NCBI GenBank assembly: GCA_964645585.1 | Contig: CAZYAN010000027.1 | Coordinates: forward strand, 1-58,169 | DNA: 58,169 bases | From: DATGSL01 sp964645585 | GTDB taxonomy: Bacteria; Verrucomicrobiota; Verrucomicrobiia; Opitutales; T3Sed10-336 | Reading direction: 5' to 3' | Shown here: one piece after another, positions 1-7,973 of the stretch | Position numbering within the stretch: position 1 is the first letter of the stretch | Layout: each line of letters begins with the position of its first letter | Notes under the pieces: model-generated | What the model was told of the DNA's origin: nothing | Seen by the model: only the letters and a program-made list of their open reading frames with translations | The model's database searches: none | Made by a program: the position numbers and the translations under genes

Positions 1-1
1 G

Positions 2-355
2 GACCGCTCACTGCGTTCTCAAAAGATTGAGCAGTTTTTGACAGATCACGGTCGTTTGTTTTGTGAGGTATGTGGCTTTTCATTCGAGGAAAAGTATGGG
101 GAATTAGGAAAGGGATTGATTGAGATTCATCATTTGATTCCAATGGCCGACCTCTCTGAAGCAAGAAAGACAAAGCTTAGTGAGCTTATGTGTATCTGCT
201 CCAACTGCCACTTCACCCTCCATAATGGAGATACTACCGAGAACTTGAGAAGGTTGAGGATCATCTTTGACAAGGTAACGATCACTTCCAAAAAGAAGGA
301 CCAACCAGACGGCGTAGGCAATGAGTGTTCCGCTGCGCTCCACACTCATGCCTAG
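2..355 (+). CDS. HNH endonuclease-like protein, 5'-truncated by the window edge
   Basis: The frame is open from the first bases of the window, so the true start lies upstream; a TTG at 38 is only an internal codon. Visible are a zinc-ribbon pair (CEVCGF near the start, CICSNCH later) and an IHHLIPM segment followed by NCHFTLH, which together make the ββα-metal HNH nuclease fold found in McrA-like and phage or mobile-element nucleases. The last ~18 residues lie inside the attC-like hairpin at 299-369 and the stop codon sits in its 3' arm, as is common for integron cassette genes. The base composition is clearly AT-richer than the chromosomal genes downstream. Function beyond DNA cleavage cannot be assigned. 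Confidence 0.7.
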   Translation, partial: DRSLRSQKIEQFLTDHGRLFCEVCGFSFEEKYGELGKGLIEIHHLIPMADLSEARKTKLSELMCICSNCHFTLHNGDTTENLRRLRIIFDKVTITSKKKDQPDGVGNECSAALHTHA

Positions 356-369
356 CCTTTACGTTCGAC
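299..369 (+). other. attC-like (integron cassette recombination) site
   Basis: An imperfect inverted repeat spans the end of the HNH gene and the gap before the GNAT gene. The arms 311-328 and 342-357 pair over 16 bp, interrupted only by single unpaired bases at 314 and 320, both on the 5' arm. That mimics the extrahelical bases of attC sites. Outer boxes GACCAAC (299-305) and GTTCGAC (363-369) can pair at 5 of 7 positions, separated from the inner stem by 5-nt unpaired spacers on both sides. The 3' box begins GTT, but GTTCGAC departs from the GTTRRRY consensus. Its place between two small same-strand genes fits a cassette junction. No integrase is in the window. Confidence 0.5.
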
Positions 370-376
370 GATAAAG

Positions 377-784
377 ATGAATATTCGACCTTACAAAACT
401 GAGAATGAGAATCAGGTCATCCGCCTCTGGATTGAGTGTGGGTTGGTGGTTTCCCATAACAATCCTCTTCGCGACATCCACCGTAAGACGCAAGTCCACC
501 CCGAATTATTTCTAGTCGGAGAGATTGAAGAGGAAATCGTTGCGACTTGCATGGCCGGCTATGAAGGGCACCGGGGATGGATCAATTACTTAGCTGTTGC
601 CCCAACGCGGCACCGAAACGGGTTGGCCACAAAGATCATGGAACGAGCCGAAGCGCTTCTTCGGGCTGCTGGTTGTCCGAAGATCAACTTGCAAATCCGG
701 TCCACGAATCAGCAAGTGATCGAATTTTACAAAAGCATCGGCTTCAAGATTTGGCCCGGTCGGAGCGGATCAACGAGATTCTAA
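377..784 (+). CDS. GNAT-family N-acetyltransferase (YpeA-like), 3' end replaced
   Basis: The 135-residue product has the GNAT order: β-strands with an FLVGEI segment, a GHRGW motif, then the acetyl-CoA loop region (VAPTRHRNGLATKIM) and a YKSIGF segment near the end. The layout resembles E. coli YpeA, which is about 141 residues and ends in a SLGKRL-type tail. Here the sequence runs out of the family pattern after FKI and ends in an unrelated tail (WPGRSGSTRF) encoded by IS3 orfA DNA read in another frame, so the last ~12 residues are replaced. The ATG lies 8 nt after the attC-like 3' box, the usual position in a cassette. GNAT genes are frequent integron cassettes. Whether the hybrid is active is unknown. 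Confidence 0.75.
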   Translation: MNIRPYKTENENQVIRLWIECGLVVSHNNPLRDIHRKTQVHPELFLVGEIEEEIVATCMAGYEGHRGWINYLAVAPTRHRNGLATKIMERAEALLRAAGCPKINLQIRSTNQQVIEFYKSIGFKIWPGRSGSTRF

Positions 785-822
785 AAAAAACGGTGGGCTA
801 CTTCGCCAAGGACGAGTCATGA
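757..822 (+). pseudogene. IS3 OrfA C-terminal remnant
   Basis: In a different frame from the GNAT gene, 757-822 encodes a ~21-residue tail containing NEILKKTVGYFAKDES, typical of the C-terminus of IS3-family OrfA, just after the leucine zipper. Its TGA (820-822) overlaps the ATG of orfB (819-821). An A8 run at 783-790 precedes the overlap and is a plausible −1 slippage site: the orfB frame stays open upstream through it, so an OrfAB fusion would have been possible in the intact element. The helix-turn-helix part of OrfA is gone. Confidence 0.75.
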
Positions 823-1727
823 AGTTCGAGTTCATTCGGGACAACGAATCGCGTTTCGGGATCGACGAGATGTGCTCGGCGCTGGAGGTTTCGCGCAGCG
901 GTTTCTACGCCTGGAAAGAAGGCCGGCCCTCCGCTCGCGCTTTGGCGGACCGGGTCGCCAAGGAGGCGATCCAAACCGTCTTTGAGCAGTCGCGCGGCCG
1001 TTACGGCTACCGGCCAATCCACAGTCATTTGAGGGAAGGCGGAATCGACTGCGGCCGCGACCGGACCTTGCGTCTGATGCGCGAACTCGGATTGAAGGGG
1101 TCTCAGGCCAGCCGCTTCAAACCTGTGGGCACCGACAGCGGACATTCCTTTGGCTACAGTCCCAATCTGCTCAAGCAAAGGGAGATGCCGCAAACGAAAG
1201 ACGAGGTCTGGGTGGCGGACACGACCTATTTGCCGACCAAGGAAGGGTGGCGTTATTTCGCCACGGTCATGGATCTGGGAACCCGGCGGATTGTCGGCTG
1301 GAGCATCTCGCGCAAAAACGACGCCGAACTGGTTTGCGCCGCCTTGCGGGCGGCAGCGGGGGTGTGCGGGGAGGTGCGGCCGGGAATCGTTCATCACAGC
1401 GATCGAGGGAGCACCTACGCCAGCGACCGCTACCAAAACCTGTTGTCCTCGCTCGACATGTTGCCGAGTATGAGCGCGAAGGGAAACTGTTACGACAACG
1501 CCGCCATGGAATCCTTTTTCGGCCGTTTCAAGACCAGCACCGTCCGGGGAACCGTCTTTGCCGACGAGTCCGAACTCAGGAAGGCAGTCTTCGGATACGT
1601 CGAGATTTTCTACAACAGGTTTCGCAAGCATTCCTCCCTCGGCTACATCTCCCCGGTGGATTTCGAGGAAAATTGCGCGCCCCCCATGGGGGGCAATGTC
1701 CAGGCTCCGGACTTTACCAACAACTGA
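819..1727 (+). CDS. IS3-family transposase OrfB
   Basis: The 302-residue product is a full-length OrfB. It opens with the HTH_21-like region (MCSALEVSRSGFYAW), followed by RYGYRPIH, and then the DDE integrase core: first Asp in VWVADTTYLPT, second in VHHSDRGSTYAS, and Glu in NAAMESFFGRFK. The C-terminal YNRFRKHSSLGYISPVDFE motif is standard. Length and motifs suggest an intact catalytic subunit, but OrfA and the left terminal repeat are missing, so it could act only in trans. A perfect 16-bp palindrome (1679-1694) lies in its 3' end. GC content is higher than in the preceding cassette-like genes. Confidence 0.93.
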   Translation: MKFEFIRDNESRFGIDEMCSALEVSRSGFYAWKEGRPSARALADRVAKEAIQTVFEQSRGRYGYRPIHSHLREGGIDCGRDRTLRLMRELGLKGSQASRFKPVGTDSGHSFGYSPNLLKQREMPQTKDEVWVADTTYLPTKEGWRYFATVMDLGTRRIVGWSISRKNDAELVCAALRAAAGVCGEVRPGIVHHSDRGSTYASDRYQNLLSSLDMLPSMSAKGNCYDNAAMESFFGRFKTSTVRGTVFADESELRKAVFGYVEIFYNRFRKHSSLGYISPVDFEENCAPPMGGNVQAPDFTNN

Positions 1728-1793
1728 AACACTGATACCTAACTACGAACATTGATTAGAGAATCCCGTGTCCGGCAAAGTCAGGCCACCTCA

Positions 1794-2007
1794 CTCGCTA
1801 AGGGAAGATCGATGGACAAGATCCTGAGGAAGTCCAAGTCGATTTGATCGCTGGGATCGAGGCAGACTGCAGCGGGAATCGGCCGGCGTCCGGGGAGGGG
1901 ATGAGAGCGGGGACAGATCGGCCGCCCTGGTTTGAACAGGACCCTTCCGCTTCGAATACGGTCGGCGCCGTTTCCTCAAACGGGCGGATGGAGATCTCAA
2001 AATGATA
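1794..2007. other. Non-coding stretch after the IS
   Basis: No convincing gene, terminator or RNA is visible between the proposed IS right end and the aldo/keto reductase stop. Short open frames occur on both strands but have no recognisable motif or ribosome-binding site. The sequence may be leftover accessory DNA. Confidence 0.4.
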
Positions 2008-2925
2008 TCACGGGACAGGTTTGCCGTTCCGGGCTTCGAGGAGGCGGTAAAAGCTTTCTCGGGTGTAGGGGACCTCTAGGGCCGCGGTGGCGGCGGCAAT
2101 TCGCGCGGGCGTCGTCGAGCCGATGATCGGGAGAACCTTCGAGGGAAGGATGAGGAGCCAGGCGAGGATGATTTGCCAAGGTTCGACCTGATACAGGGCG
2201 GATTGCAATTTCAGTTCGGCTGCGATGCGTTTGTCGTCTTCCGGGGTGAAGGTGTTCCACCAGGCAGGATAAGCGACGCCGCCGAGCGGGCACCAGGCGG
2301 AGGGGGAGATATTGCGCTCAAGGCATTGATCGAGGGTGCCGTCTTCGAGAGGCGCGATGCGATGGATGTTGATTTCGATCTGATGCATGAGGAGCGGCAT
2401 GGGGCACGCGAATTGCAGGAGGGAAAGTTGCGAAGGACGAAAATTGCTGACTCCGAAGTGGCGGACTTTTCCTGATCGAAGAAGTTCGGAAAACGCGGCG
2501 GCAACTTCCTCGGGGTGGAAGAGGTAATCGGGGCGGTGAAGGAGCAGGCAATCGAGGAAGTCGGTGCGGAGCCGCCGCAGCGACTCTTCGGTCTGGCGGA
2601 TAATGTAGGATTTGCTGAAGTCGTAGCGGCCGGGAGCACCGGGGCTGGGTTGATTGGCGCGGCGAATGCCGCATTTGCTGGTGAGAAAAGTACGGTCGCG
2701 AAGAGACGGTTTTTCGCGGAAGAGGGTGCCGTGGATCTCTTCGCAAGAGCCATCGCCGTAGATATCCGCATGGTCGAAGTGGGTGTAGCCGGCGTCGTAG
2801 GCCGCGAGGAGGGCGCTGCGACCCTTTTCGCGGGAGTCGGCGGTTCCGTCTCCGGCGATTCGCATGCAGCCGTAAATGAGGCGGGAGGAGGTGGCGGAAC
2901 TGGTGCCAAGGGTGATCGTTTGCAT
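2008..2925 (-). CDS. Aldo/keto reductase (YdhF-type)
   Basis: This 305-residue protein is a cytosolic NAD(P)H-dependent oxidoreductase of the AKR (TIM-barrel) superfamily. The catalytic tetrad is visible: Asp51 and Tyr56 in FDHADIYG, Lys84 in FLTSK and His130 in LLLHRPD. HFGVSNF and the C-terminal IIGSTTPARI (cofactor phosphate-binding) segments are also present. The N-terminal TLGTSSATSSRLIYGCMRI and the SYIIRQTEESLRRL segment fit the E. coli YdhF group. The substrate cannot be deduced. It stands alone behind the beta-helix gene, with a perfect 10-bp stem hairpin (2957-2993) in the intercistronic space. Length is normal for the family. Confidence 0.92.
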   Translation of the reverse strand: MQTITLGTSSATSSRLIYGCMRIAGDGTADSREKGRSALLAAYDAGYTHFDHADIYGDGSCEEIHGTLFREKPSLRDRTFLTSKCGIRRANQPSPGAPGRYDFSKSYIIRQTEESLRRLRTDFLDCLLLHRPDYLFHPEEVAAAFSELLRSGKVRHFGVSNFRPSQLSLLQFACPMPLLMHQIEINIHRIAPLEDGTLDQCLERNISPSAWCPLGGVAYPAWWNTFTPEDDKRIAAELKLQSALYQVEPWQIILAWLLILPSKVLPIIGSTTPARIAAATAALEVPYTRESFYRLLEARNGKPVP

Positions 2926-2956
2926 TGGGTCTGGGTAGCTATAATATGCGATGAAT

Positions 2957-2993
2957 GCAACGCGAGAAGAGGATGAGCGCGGACTCGCGTTGC
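2957..2993 (-). terminator. Perfect 10-bp intercistronic hairpin
   Basis: Arms 2957-2966 and 2984-2993 (GCAACGCGAG and its complement) are perfectly complementary around a 17-nt loop. It lies between the beta-helix gene stop and the aldo/keto reductase start. There is no U-run on the minus strand, so it could be a factor-dependent terminator, an mRNA-stabilising element or an operator. Confidence 0.35.
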
Positions 2994-3109
2994 CTCAACT
3001 TGTTTGCCCTGAAGGACTGTACAGCTTGCGGACGGCAAATTTGCCGAATGTTCTGATTTGGCATATGCCGATCGGGAGACCGGCGCCTGGATGAGCGGCG
3101 GAGTCGGCG

Positions 3110-5500
3110 TTATTCGGTTTCGTCCTCTTCCAATGCGTGGCGGGAGGCGAGGCGGCGGATGAAGTCGGGATTGAGCTTGATCTTGAGCTGGCGCAGGTGG
3201 GCGAGGATGTCGCTGCCCAGTGTCGTATTCAGATGGAAATGACGGACCTTGCCGTTGATTTCGAAGAAGCTGAAATTCTTAATCTGTTCGGGGCGCGGCT
3301 GGCCGCCGACGTTTGGTGCGTGAATGGTGCAGTTGGTGAAGCGTGTTCCGAGCGGCGCGTCGACTGGCCAGAGAGCCGCATTGGCCGGGAGAGCCGCGAT
3401 GCGAGGTTCGATCTGGCAGTCGGTGAAGGAAAGAGCGCCGCGGAGGCCGGCGGTCTGCACGAGATTGACCGAACAGCGATTGATAGCGACCGTTGCGGCG
3501 CAATGATGGAGAGAGGCGGTGAGATTTGAACAGTTATTGAATTCAATAATTGGGTACAGCGCGCGGTCGTCCGCGTACGCGGCGGATTCTTCTCCGCCGA
3601 GCACGAAGTGGGCGGTCTCGCGGTCGTTTGGATTTTTCGGGGTGAGCGCTTCGAGATGTATGTTGTCGAAAATCAGTTTACTGTTTCCGGCGAACCGGAC
3701 GCCATCGTATCCGCCGGAATGGTTCGTGTCGTAGTGGTAGGGCTCGGGAAGGTGGAGAAGGCGGATCCCTTGGTCGCGTCCGATGACCCGAATATTTCGG
3801 AATTCCGCAAAGGCGGGGAAAAAGAGGCGGTCGTTATTTTTCGTGCGAGAGAAGGATGGACAGTTGATCAGCCAGCAAATCGAAGAGGATGCGGGCGCCC
3901 CGCGGTAGTCGATCACAAAATCATCGATGGAAATGCTTCGGGCAAAACCGATCGGGTATTGGTAATCGAAGTCAGCCATCCGGTGGTAAAGAACGGAGAC
4001 GACGCTGTTGCCGGAAGGGCGGAGTGTGCAGCCGCGGATGCGAACGCGTCCGTCCCATTTCGCGCCGTAGTCGCGCCGGAAGTTTACGAAATGGTTTCCG
4101 TGGCGCGTGGTGTTTTCGATAAACAAATCGCCGCCGCCGGTAACCGAGATGCCGCGGACGCCGATCTCGCAGTTGCTGATGTAGAGATTCCAGCAGTGGA
4201 AGTGGACATCGACGCGATTGAGCCGGCAGTTTTCGAGACGGAAGTTCTTGTTGAGATTGGTTCCGAACACTCCCCAGGAGACCCAGCCGCCTTCGGCAGT
4301 CAGATTTCGAAACGTGCAATGGAGCATCCGTGCGCCGGCGATTCCATAGGTGCCGGAGGGAACGTCTTTAGCGGGATCGGATCGGTTTTGTTCCCATGGC
4401 ATCGCGCGAATGTCTTCGAGCGTGACATCGTAGACGCGGTTGAGTGAATAAAATCCGCGGCGCGGCGTGAGGGAAACGTCCTTCCGGCCCGGCTCGAGAC
4501 CCATCCATTGCTGGCGGATGATGGTGCGGCTGCGCTGGATCAGAATGCCGTGGTGGTAGTAGGTGCCGCTCCGTTCGCCTGGATTGTCGCCGGAATAGAG
4601 GAAGCCGCCGCCCTCGATGACGAGGTAGTTCTTGTTGCAAGGCGTTGCGGTCAGCGTTGTGTAGTTCTTAAACTTCCAGGCAACGTCGCCGATAATTCGC
4701 CCCTCTTCTTCAACATAGAAAAGCTCCTCGCGCGCCCAGCCCCGCTTTGAGTAAGGGCCGGCGCGGATTCCGATGCGGTCTTCGGCATCGGCGATCGAGA
4801 TCAGGCACCCGGCGTATGGCGCCAGTTCAGGAATAATTTGCACGCCCGGTTTCAGTTTCTCCAGAAAGGCGGCCTTGGTTTCTTCATCGAACTCGATCGG
4901 TTTCGCGGCTTCATCGTTTCTGACCGCGAAGCGGGGCCGGCTTGGCGTGTTGAAACTTTCGTCGATGTGAAAAACCGACTTTCCCCAATGCACATTGGTG
5001 GTGATGAGGATGTAGTTTGTTTCCTTGATCCAGTATTCACCGCTGAGGTTGACGACCGGGATGTTGCGAGCCGAAGCATAAGCGTGTGCATTTTTGATTG
5101 CCACGCCATCGTCGCTTTTCCCGTCGCTGCTCGCCCCGAACATCCGGTAATTCACGGCCTCTGATTCGGCCAGATTGGCGGTGAGACCGTTCTTGATCGC
5201 AACGATGTCGCCGTCGTTACCCTTTTCTTCCCCGGCCGGCTTGATCTGGTAAACGGCGTTGCCGCCGTCGCCTGGCTGAAAGTACCCGCTGGTTTCAACC
5301 CATTCACCCGCCTTGAGACCGTCGGCCTCTTTGAGCGCGGCAACGGTCGCGAAGCGTCGGGGCGCCGCGGAAGAATCGGATCGCGGAGAGGACGCCGGAG
5401 TTTGGGCAAAGCCCTTCGCGGCGGAGTGAGCGAGCAGGGCGCCGCCGGTTCCGATCAATGCGAGCGCCTTGCGGCGTGACAGCGTTGGGTTGTCGGACAT
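3110..5500 (-). CDS. Tat-exported right-handed beta-helix (pectate-lyase-like) protein
   Basis: This is a 796-residue protein with a twin-arginine signal (SRRKALALIG at residues 8-17, hydrophobic core GGALLAHSAA, cleavage near GFAQT). A tail-spike/pectate-lyase-superfamily entry segment follows, containing the MFGASSDGKSDDGVAIKNA motif near residue 120. The remaining ~600 residues show the repeating short β-strand pattern (FRNLTAEGG, FRLENCRLNR, YISNCEIGV, IENTTRHG) of a parallel β-helix. Such proteins bind or cleave polysaccharides or form surface fibres; no catalytic residues can be singled out. Folding before export would be consistent with the Tat route. It has no clear operon partner. 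Confidence 0.75.
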   Translation of the reverse strand: MSDNPTLSRRKALALIGTGGALLAHSAAKGFAQTPASSPRSDSSAAPRRFATVAALKEADGLKAGEWVETSGYFQPGDGGNAVYQIKPAGEEKGNDGDIVAIKNGLTANLAESEAVNYRMFGASSDGKSDDGVAIKNAHAYASARNIPVVNLSGEYWIKETNYILITTNVHWGKSVFHIDESFNTPSRPRFAVRNDEAAKPIEFDEETKAAFLEKLKPGVQIIPELAPYAGCLISIADAEDRIGIRAGPYSKRGWAREELFYVEEEGRIIGDVAWKFKNYTTLTATPCNKNYLVIEGGGFLYSGDNPGERSGTYYHHGILIQRSRTIIRQQWMGLEPGRKDVSLTPRRGFYSLNRVYDVTLEDIRAMPWEQNRSDPAKDVPSGTYGIAGARMLHCTFRNLTAEGGWVSWGVFGTNLNKNFRLENCRLNRVDVHFHCWNLYISNCEIGVRGISVTGGGDLFIENTTRHGNHFVNFRRDYGAKWDGRVRIRGCTLRPSGNSVVSVLYHRMADFDYQYPIGFARSISIDDFVIDYRGAPASSSICWLINCPSFSRTKNNDRLFFPAFAEFRNIRVIGRDQGIRLLHLPEPYHYDTNHSGGYDGVRFAGNSKLIFDNIHLEALTPKNPNDRETAHFVLGGEESAAYADDRALYPIIEFNNCSNLTASLHHCAATVAINRCSVNLVQTAGLRGALSFTDCQIEPRIAALPANAALWPVDAPLGTRFTNCTIHAPNVGGQPRPEQIKNFSFFEINGKVRHFHLNTTLGSDILAHLRQLKIKLNPDFIRRLASRHALEEDETE

Positions 5501-5669
5501 GCGGCGAGAGAACCGGGATTAGGAAAACGTGTCAAGAAAGGCTCGCCGTCGCCGCTGCGCACCAAGCACGGAACAACGGATCCGCCAACCGCAGTTCGTC
5601 TCCTTGTGTTGATGCGGCTGTGTGGGAAACGAAGGCGCGGGCGACGTGCGATTTCGACAGCGGCCGGAG

Positions 5670-6497
5670 TTATACCAGTGCGCGGGCCTTCGGGGAAATA
5701 TCGAGTCTGTATCGGCCGGATCGTGACGAAAGACGCGCACCCGCGCCGAATGCGGCCTGAATGTTTTTCGTCCGCATCACCTCGCTCTTTTTTCCGGCGG
5801 CCGCGACCCGGCCGTTCTTCAAAATGAGAGCATGGGAGATGGCGGGAATGATTTCCTCGACGTGATGGGTGACGAGGATCAGGGACGGCCCGCCTGGCCG
5901 CTCGATGAGCTGCTGGAGAAAATGGAGAAACTGCTCGCGCGCGACCGGGTCGAGTCCGGCGCACGGTTCGTCCAGAATCAGGAGAACCGGGTCGGCCATC
6001 AGCGCGCGAGCGATCAGGATGCGCTGCCGTTCGCCTTGGGAGAAAAAGCGCCAGTCGCGATCAACCAGGTGCGAGCACCGAACCTGGCGGAGAAGCGCTT
6101 CGGCGCGCCGCCGTTCGTCGGCGGGAGGTTCGCCCCAATAGCCGATCACGGCGGCTTTGCCGCTCGCGACGACGTCAAGGCCGGTTTCCTCGTCTGGAAT
6201 CTTTTGGCGAATGGCGGAACTGACGAGTCCGACCCGCTCGCGCAGCGCTCGCCAGTCGGCCGCGCCGAACTGTTGGCCGAGAAGTTCAATTTCGCCGTTG
6301 GTGGGCGCCATGTAAGCCGTGAGCGCGAGGAGAAGGGACGTTTTCCCCGAACCGTTTCCGCCGAGGATTACCCAGTGTTCGCCTGAGCGCACACACCATG
6401 AGACGTTGCGCAGGATTCTCTGGTCGCCGCGCTGAATCGAAAGATTGGATACGGCAAGGATATTATCCGCCGCCAATTTAGACTGGTCTGCCATCAT
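5670..6497 (-). CDS. ABC transporter ATP-binding protein
   Basis: This 275-residue stand-alone nucleotide-binding subunit has Walker A GGNGSGKTS (residues 46-54), signature FSQGERQR, Walker B LLILDEP with the catalytic Glu, D-loop AGLD and a switch His in LVTHHVEEI. The start region (LAVSNLSIQRGDQRILRNVSW) and the EEI segment after the H-loop recall ModF/YlmA-type ATPases, but no cognate permease or binding protein is adjacent, so the substrate is unknown. The cupin gene ends 62 bp upstream on the same strand, making a two-gene transcript likely. The C-terminal ~40 residues beyond the H-loop are variable and arginine-rich. Confidence 0.85.
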   Translation of the reverse strand: MMADQSKLAADNILAVSNLSIQRGDQRILRNVSWCVRSGEHWVILGGNGSGKTSLLLALTAYMAPTNGEIELLGQQFGAADWRALRERVGLVSSAIRQKIPDEETGLDVVASGKAAVIGYWGEPPADERRRAEALLRQVRCSHLVDRDWRFFSQGERQRILIARALMADPVLLILDEPCAGLDPVAREQFLHFLQQLIERPGGPSLILVTHHVEEIIPAISHALILKNGRVAAAGKKSEVMRTKNIQAAFGAGARLSSRSGRYRLDISPKARALV

Positions 6498-6559
6498 TGC
6501 AGCCGAATGGTTCCGTCTGCGGAGCGGGATGGCAAACTAGATTTGCCGGGGCGCAACCT

Positions 6560-6916
6560 TCAGGCGCCGGGCTGAAGAAATACTTGGAGGAGGAGAACGA
6601 GTTCCGTCTCGGCGTGAATGCTGTGTGGAAGTTTCGGCGGCATCATCACCCACGATCCGGGTTTCACCGGCCGCGTTTCGTTCCCGAGGGTAAACTTTCC
6701 GGTTCCGTGCAGGACATGCATGATCGCCTGGTGCGGTGTTGTGTGTTCGCTGAGCGATTGCCCGGCGGCGAACGGCATTAAGAGGATTTTCGTAATTGAG
6801 TCGGCGTAGATCGCGCGGCCTTGAATATTTGGATTCTCTTCGGCGGTCGCGAGAGCGGACGCAATCTCCTCTTGAAGGTCGGGGATGAAGTGGAAGGGCG
6901 GGTCTTTCGGGTCCAT
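6560..6916 (-). CDS. Small single-domain cupin
   Basis: The 118-residue protein has the two conserved cupin motifs: motif 1 around LSEHTTPHQAIMHVLHGTGKFTLG and motif 2 around VKPGSWVMMPPKLPHSIHAE. The metal ligands would be the two His of HTTPH, a Gln or Glu equivalent downstream, and the His of LPHSIHA. Proteins of this size act as metal-dependent dioxygenases, isomerases or ligand sensors; nothing here discriminates among them. It precedes the ABC ATPase on the same strand. A CCCGC/GCGGG mini-hairpin lies upstream, around 6954-6970. Confidence 0.82.
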   Translation of the reverse strand: MDPKDPPFHFIPDLQEEIASALATAEENPNIQGRAIYADSITKILLMPFAAGQSLSEHTTPHQAIMHVLHGTGKFTLGNETRPVKPGSWVMMPPKLPHSIHAETELVLLLQVFLQPGA

Positions 6917-7130
6917 GAACGGATTATCGCAACATTGGCGGAGCGTGCAAGCCCGCGAGAAGCGGGTAGGTTGGGTGGGAAGTGACAGGTGTCCGATGAA
7001 GACGGGGGGGCGGCGGATTAGGTCGCCCTTTCAAGGCTTTGCGTATTAGCGTAAGTGACATCCAAGGCGCTGCCCAGGGCCGCTTTATTTGGGCCTCTTG
7101 GGGCGAGGCTGGGACTCAGTGCGAGCGGGT

Positions 7131-7973
7131 TCAGCTTTCGCGGCGCTCAACTTGACGACGGCTCCAGAGCAGGAGTGCGGCGATCCAGCCGATGCAGAGT
7201 AAAATGACCCACGGGATGAGGTTGCTGAGCCAGACGGTGATGAGGCGGGAATCGGTTTCAACATTGAACGGAATATCTTCGAGTTGAAAGAGCATTGCCA
7301 CGCGAACGGCGTCGACGGGGTTGAGCAGGAGGATCGAGAGCCAGAGCAGCGGCCGTTGCTGGATGGCAGGCAGGAGCGCGGCGAAGTAGGCCAGCAGATC
7401 AAACGCAATCAAGATCGCGACCCAGAAGAGGAGAGCGAAAATAATCCCCCGGCTGCGTTCGTGCGTGGTGAAGCCGATCGCGAGCCCGAGGACGATAAAG
7501 ACCGTTCCGAGTAAAAGTCCGAGAAATCCTAGCATCATTACCGGTGTCCGCTCCGGGGCATAGGCGATGCCGGAGGCGAAGGCCAGGACGAGCAAGATCG
7601 CGAGGGACGCCGTCAGCGTCACCGCCTTTCCGGCGACGACGGCGAAGCGCGAAATCGGCTGACTGAAAAGGAACGGATGTTCTTCCAGTTCGCCATGCGC
7701 CGAGCTGAGACCGATGAGGATCGAGAACAGCGGGACGAAATAGAGCGCCAGTTGCAAAAGAATAAATGGAATCGCTTCGATGGAAGGCGCAAGCCGGGTG
7801 GCAAGCAGCCCGCCACCGAGAGCAATGACCGCGAAGACGTGGAGAAAGCGGTTGCGAAGGAGCGTCCGCAGCTCCCGGGCGGCGATGACGGCTGCTGAAT
7901 GATGCAGCGGGGGCAGATCGCAGCTTCGATTTGCTGGCGGACCGGCAACTTTGCTGGACGGATGGTCAGTCAC
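7131..7973 (-). CDS. nosY: NosY, permease of the NosDFY copper-site maturation ABC system
   Basis: NosY is the membrane subunit of the NosDFY complex that supports assembly of the CuZ cluster of N2O reductase in the periplasm. The ~280-residue product begins with a cytosolic helix (AAVIAARELRTLLRNRF) and shows six hydrophobic spans (for example VFAVIALGGGLLATR, LYFVPLFSILIGLSS, MMLGFLGLLLGTVFIVLGLAI), then a C-terminal pair of helices and an Arg-rich tail. I chose the GTG at 7973 because it overlaps the nosF stop (GTGACTGA), implying translational coupling, and gives the usual family length. Open frame further upstream is antisense-phase nosF DNA. It is the last gene of the nosZ-B-D-F-Y order. 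Confidence 0.88.
   Translation of the reverse strand: MTDHPSSKVAGPPANRSCDLPPLHHSAAVIAARELRTLLRNRFLHVFAVIALGGGLLATRLAPSIEAIPFILLQLALYFVPLFSILIGLSSAHGELEEHPFLFSQPISRFAVVAGKAVTLTASLAILLVLAFASGIAYAPERTPVMMLGFLGLLLGTVFIVLGLAIGFTTHERSRGIIFALLFWVAILIAFDLLAYFAALLPAIQQRPLLWLSILLLNPVDAVRVAMLFQLEDIPFNVETDSRLITVWLSNLIPWVILLCIGWIAALLLWSRRQVERRES

Larger units (their letters stand above)
756..1793 (+). mobile_element. IS3-family insertion sequence, left end deleted
   Basis: The element keeps the end of orfA, a complete orfB and a plausible right terminal repeat at about 1769-1793 (TGTCCGG followed by AAAG and ending in CCTCA), which matches the TGTCCGG...TCA ends of many IS3 members. The left repeat and most of orfA are missing: GNAT coding sequence runs directly into orfA sequence at about 756. 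It should therefore be immobile on its own. The join is most simply explained by a deletion or recombination event rather than by transposition. No target duplication can be recognised because the left end is lost. Confidence 0.7.
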
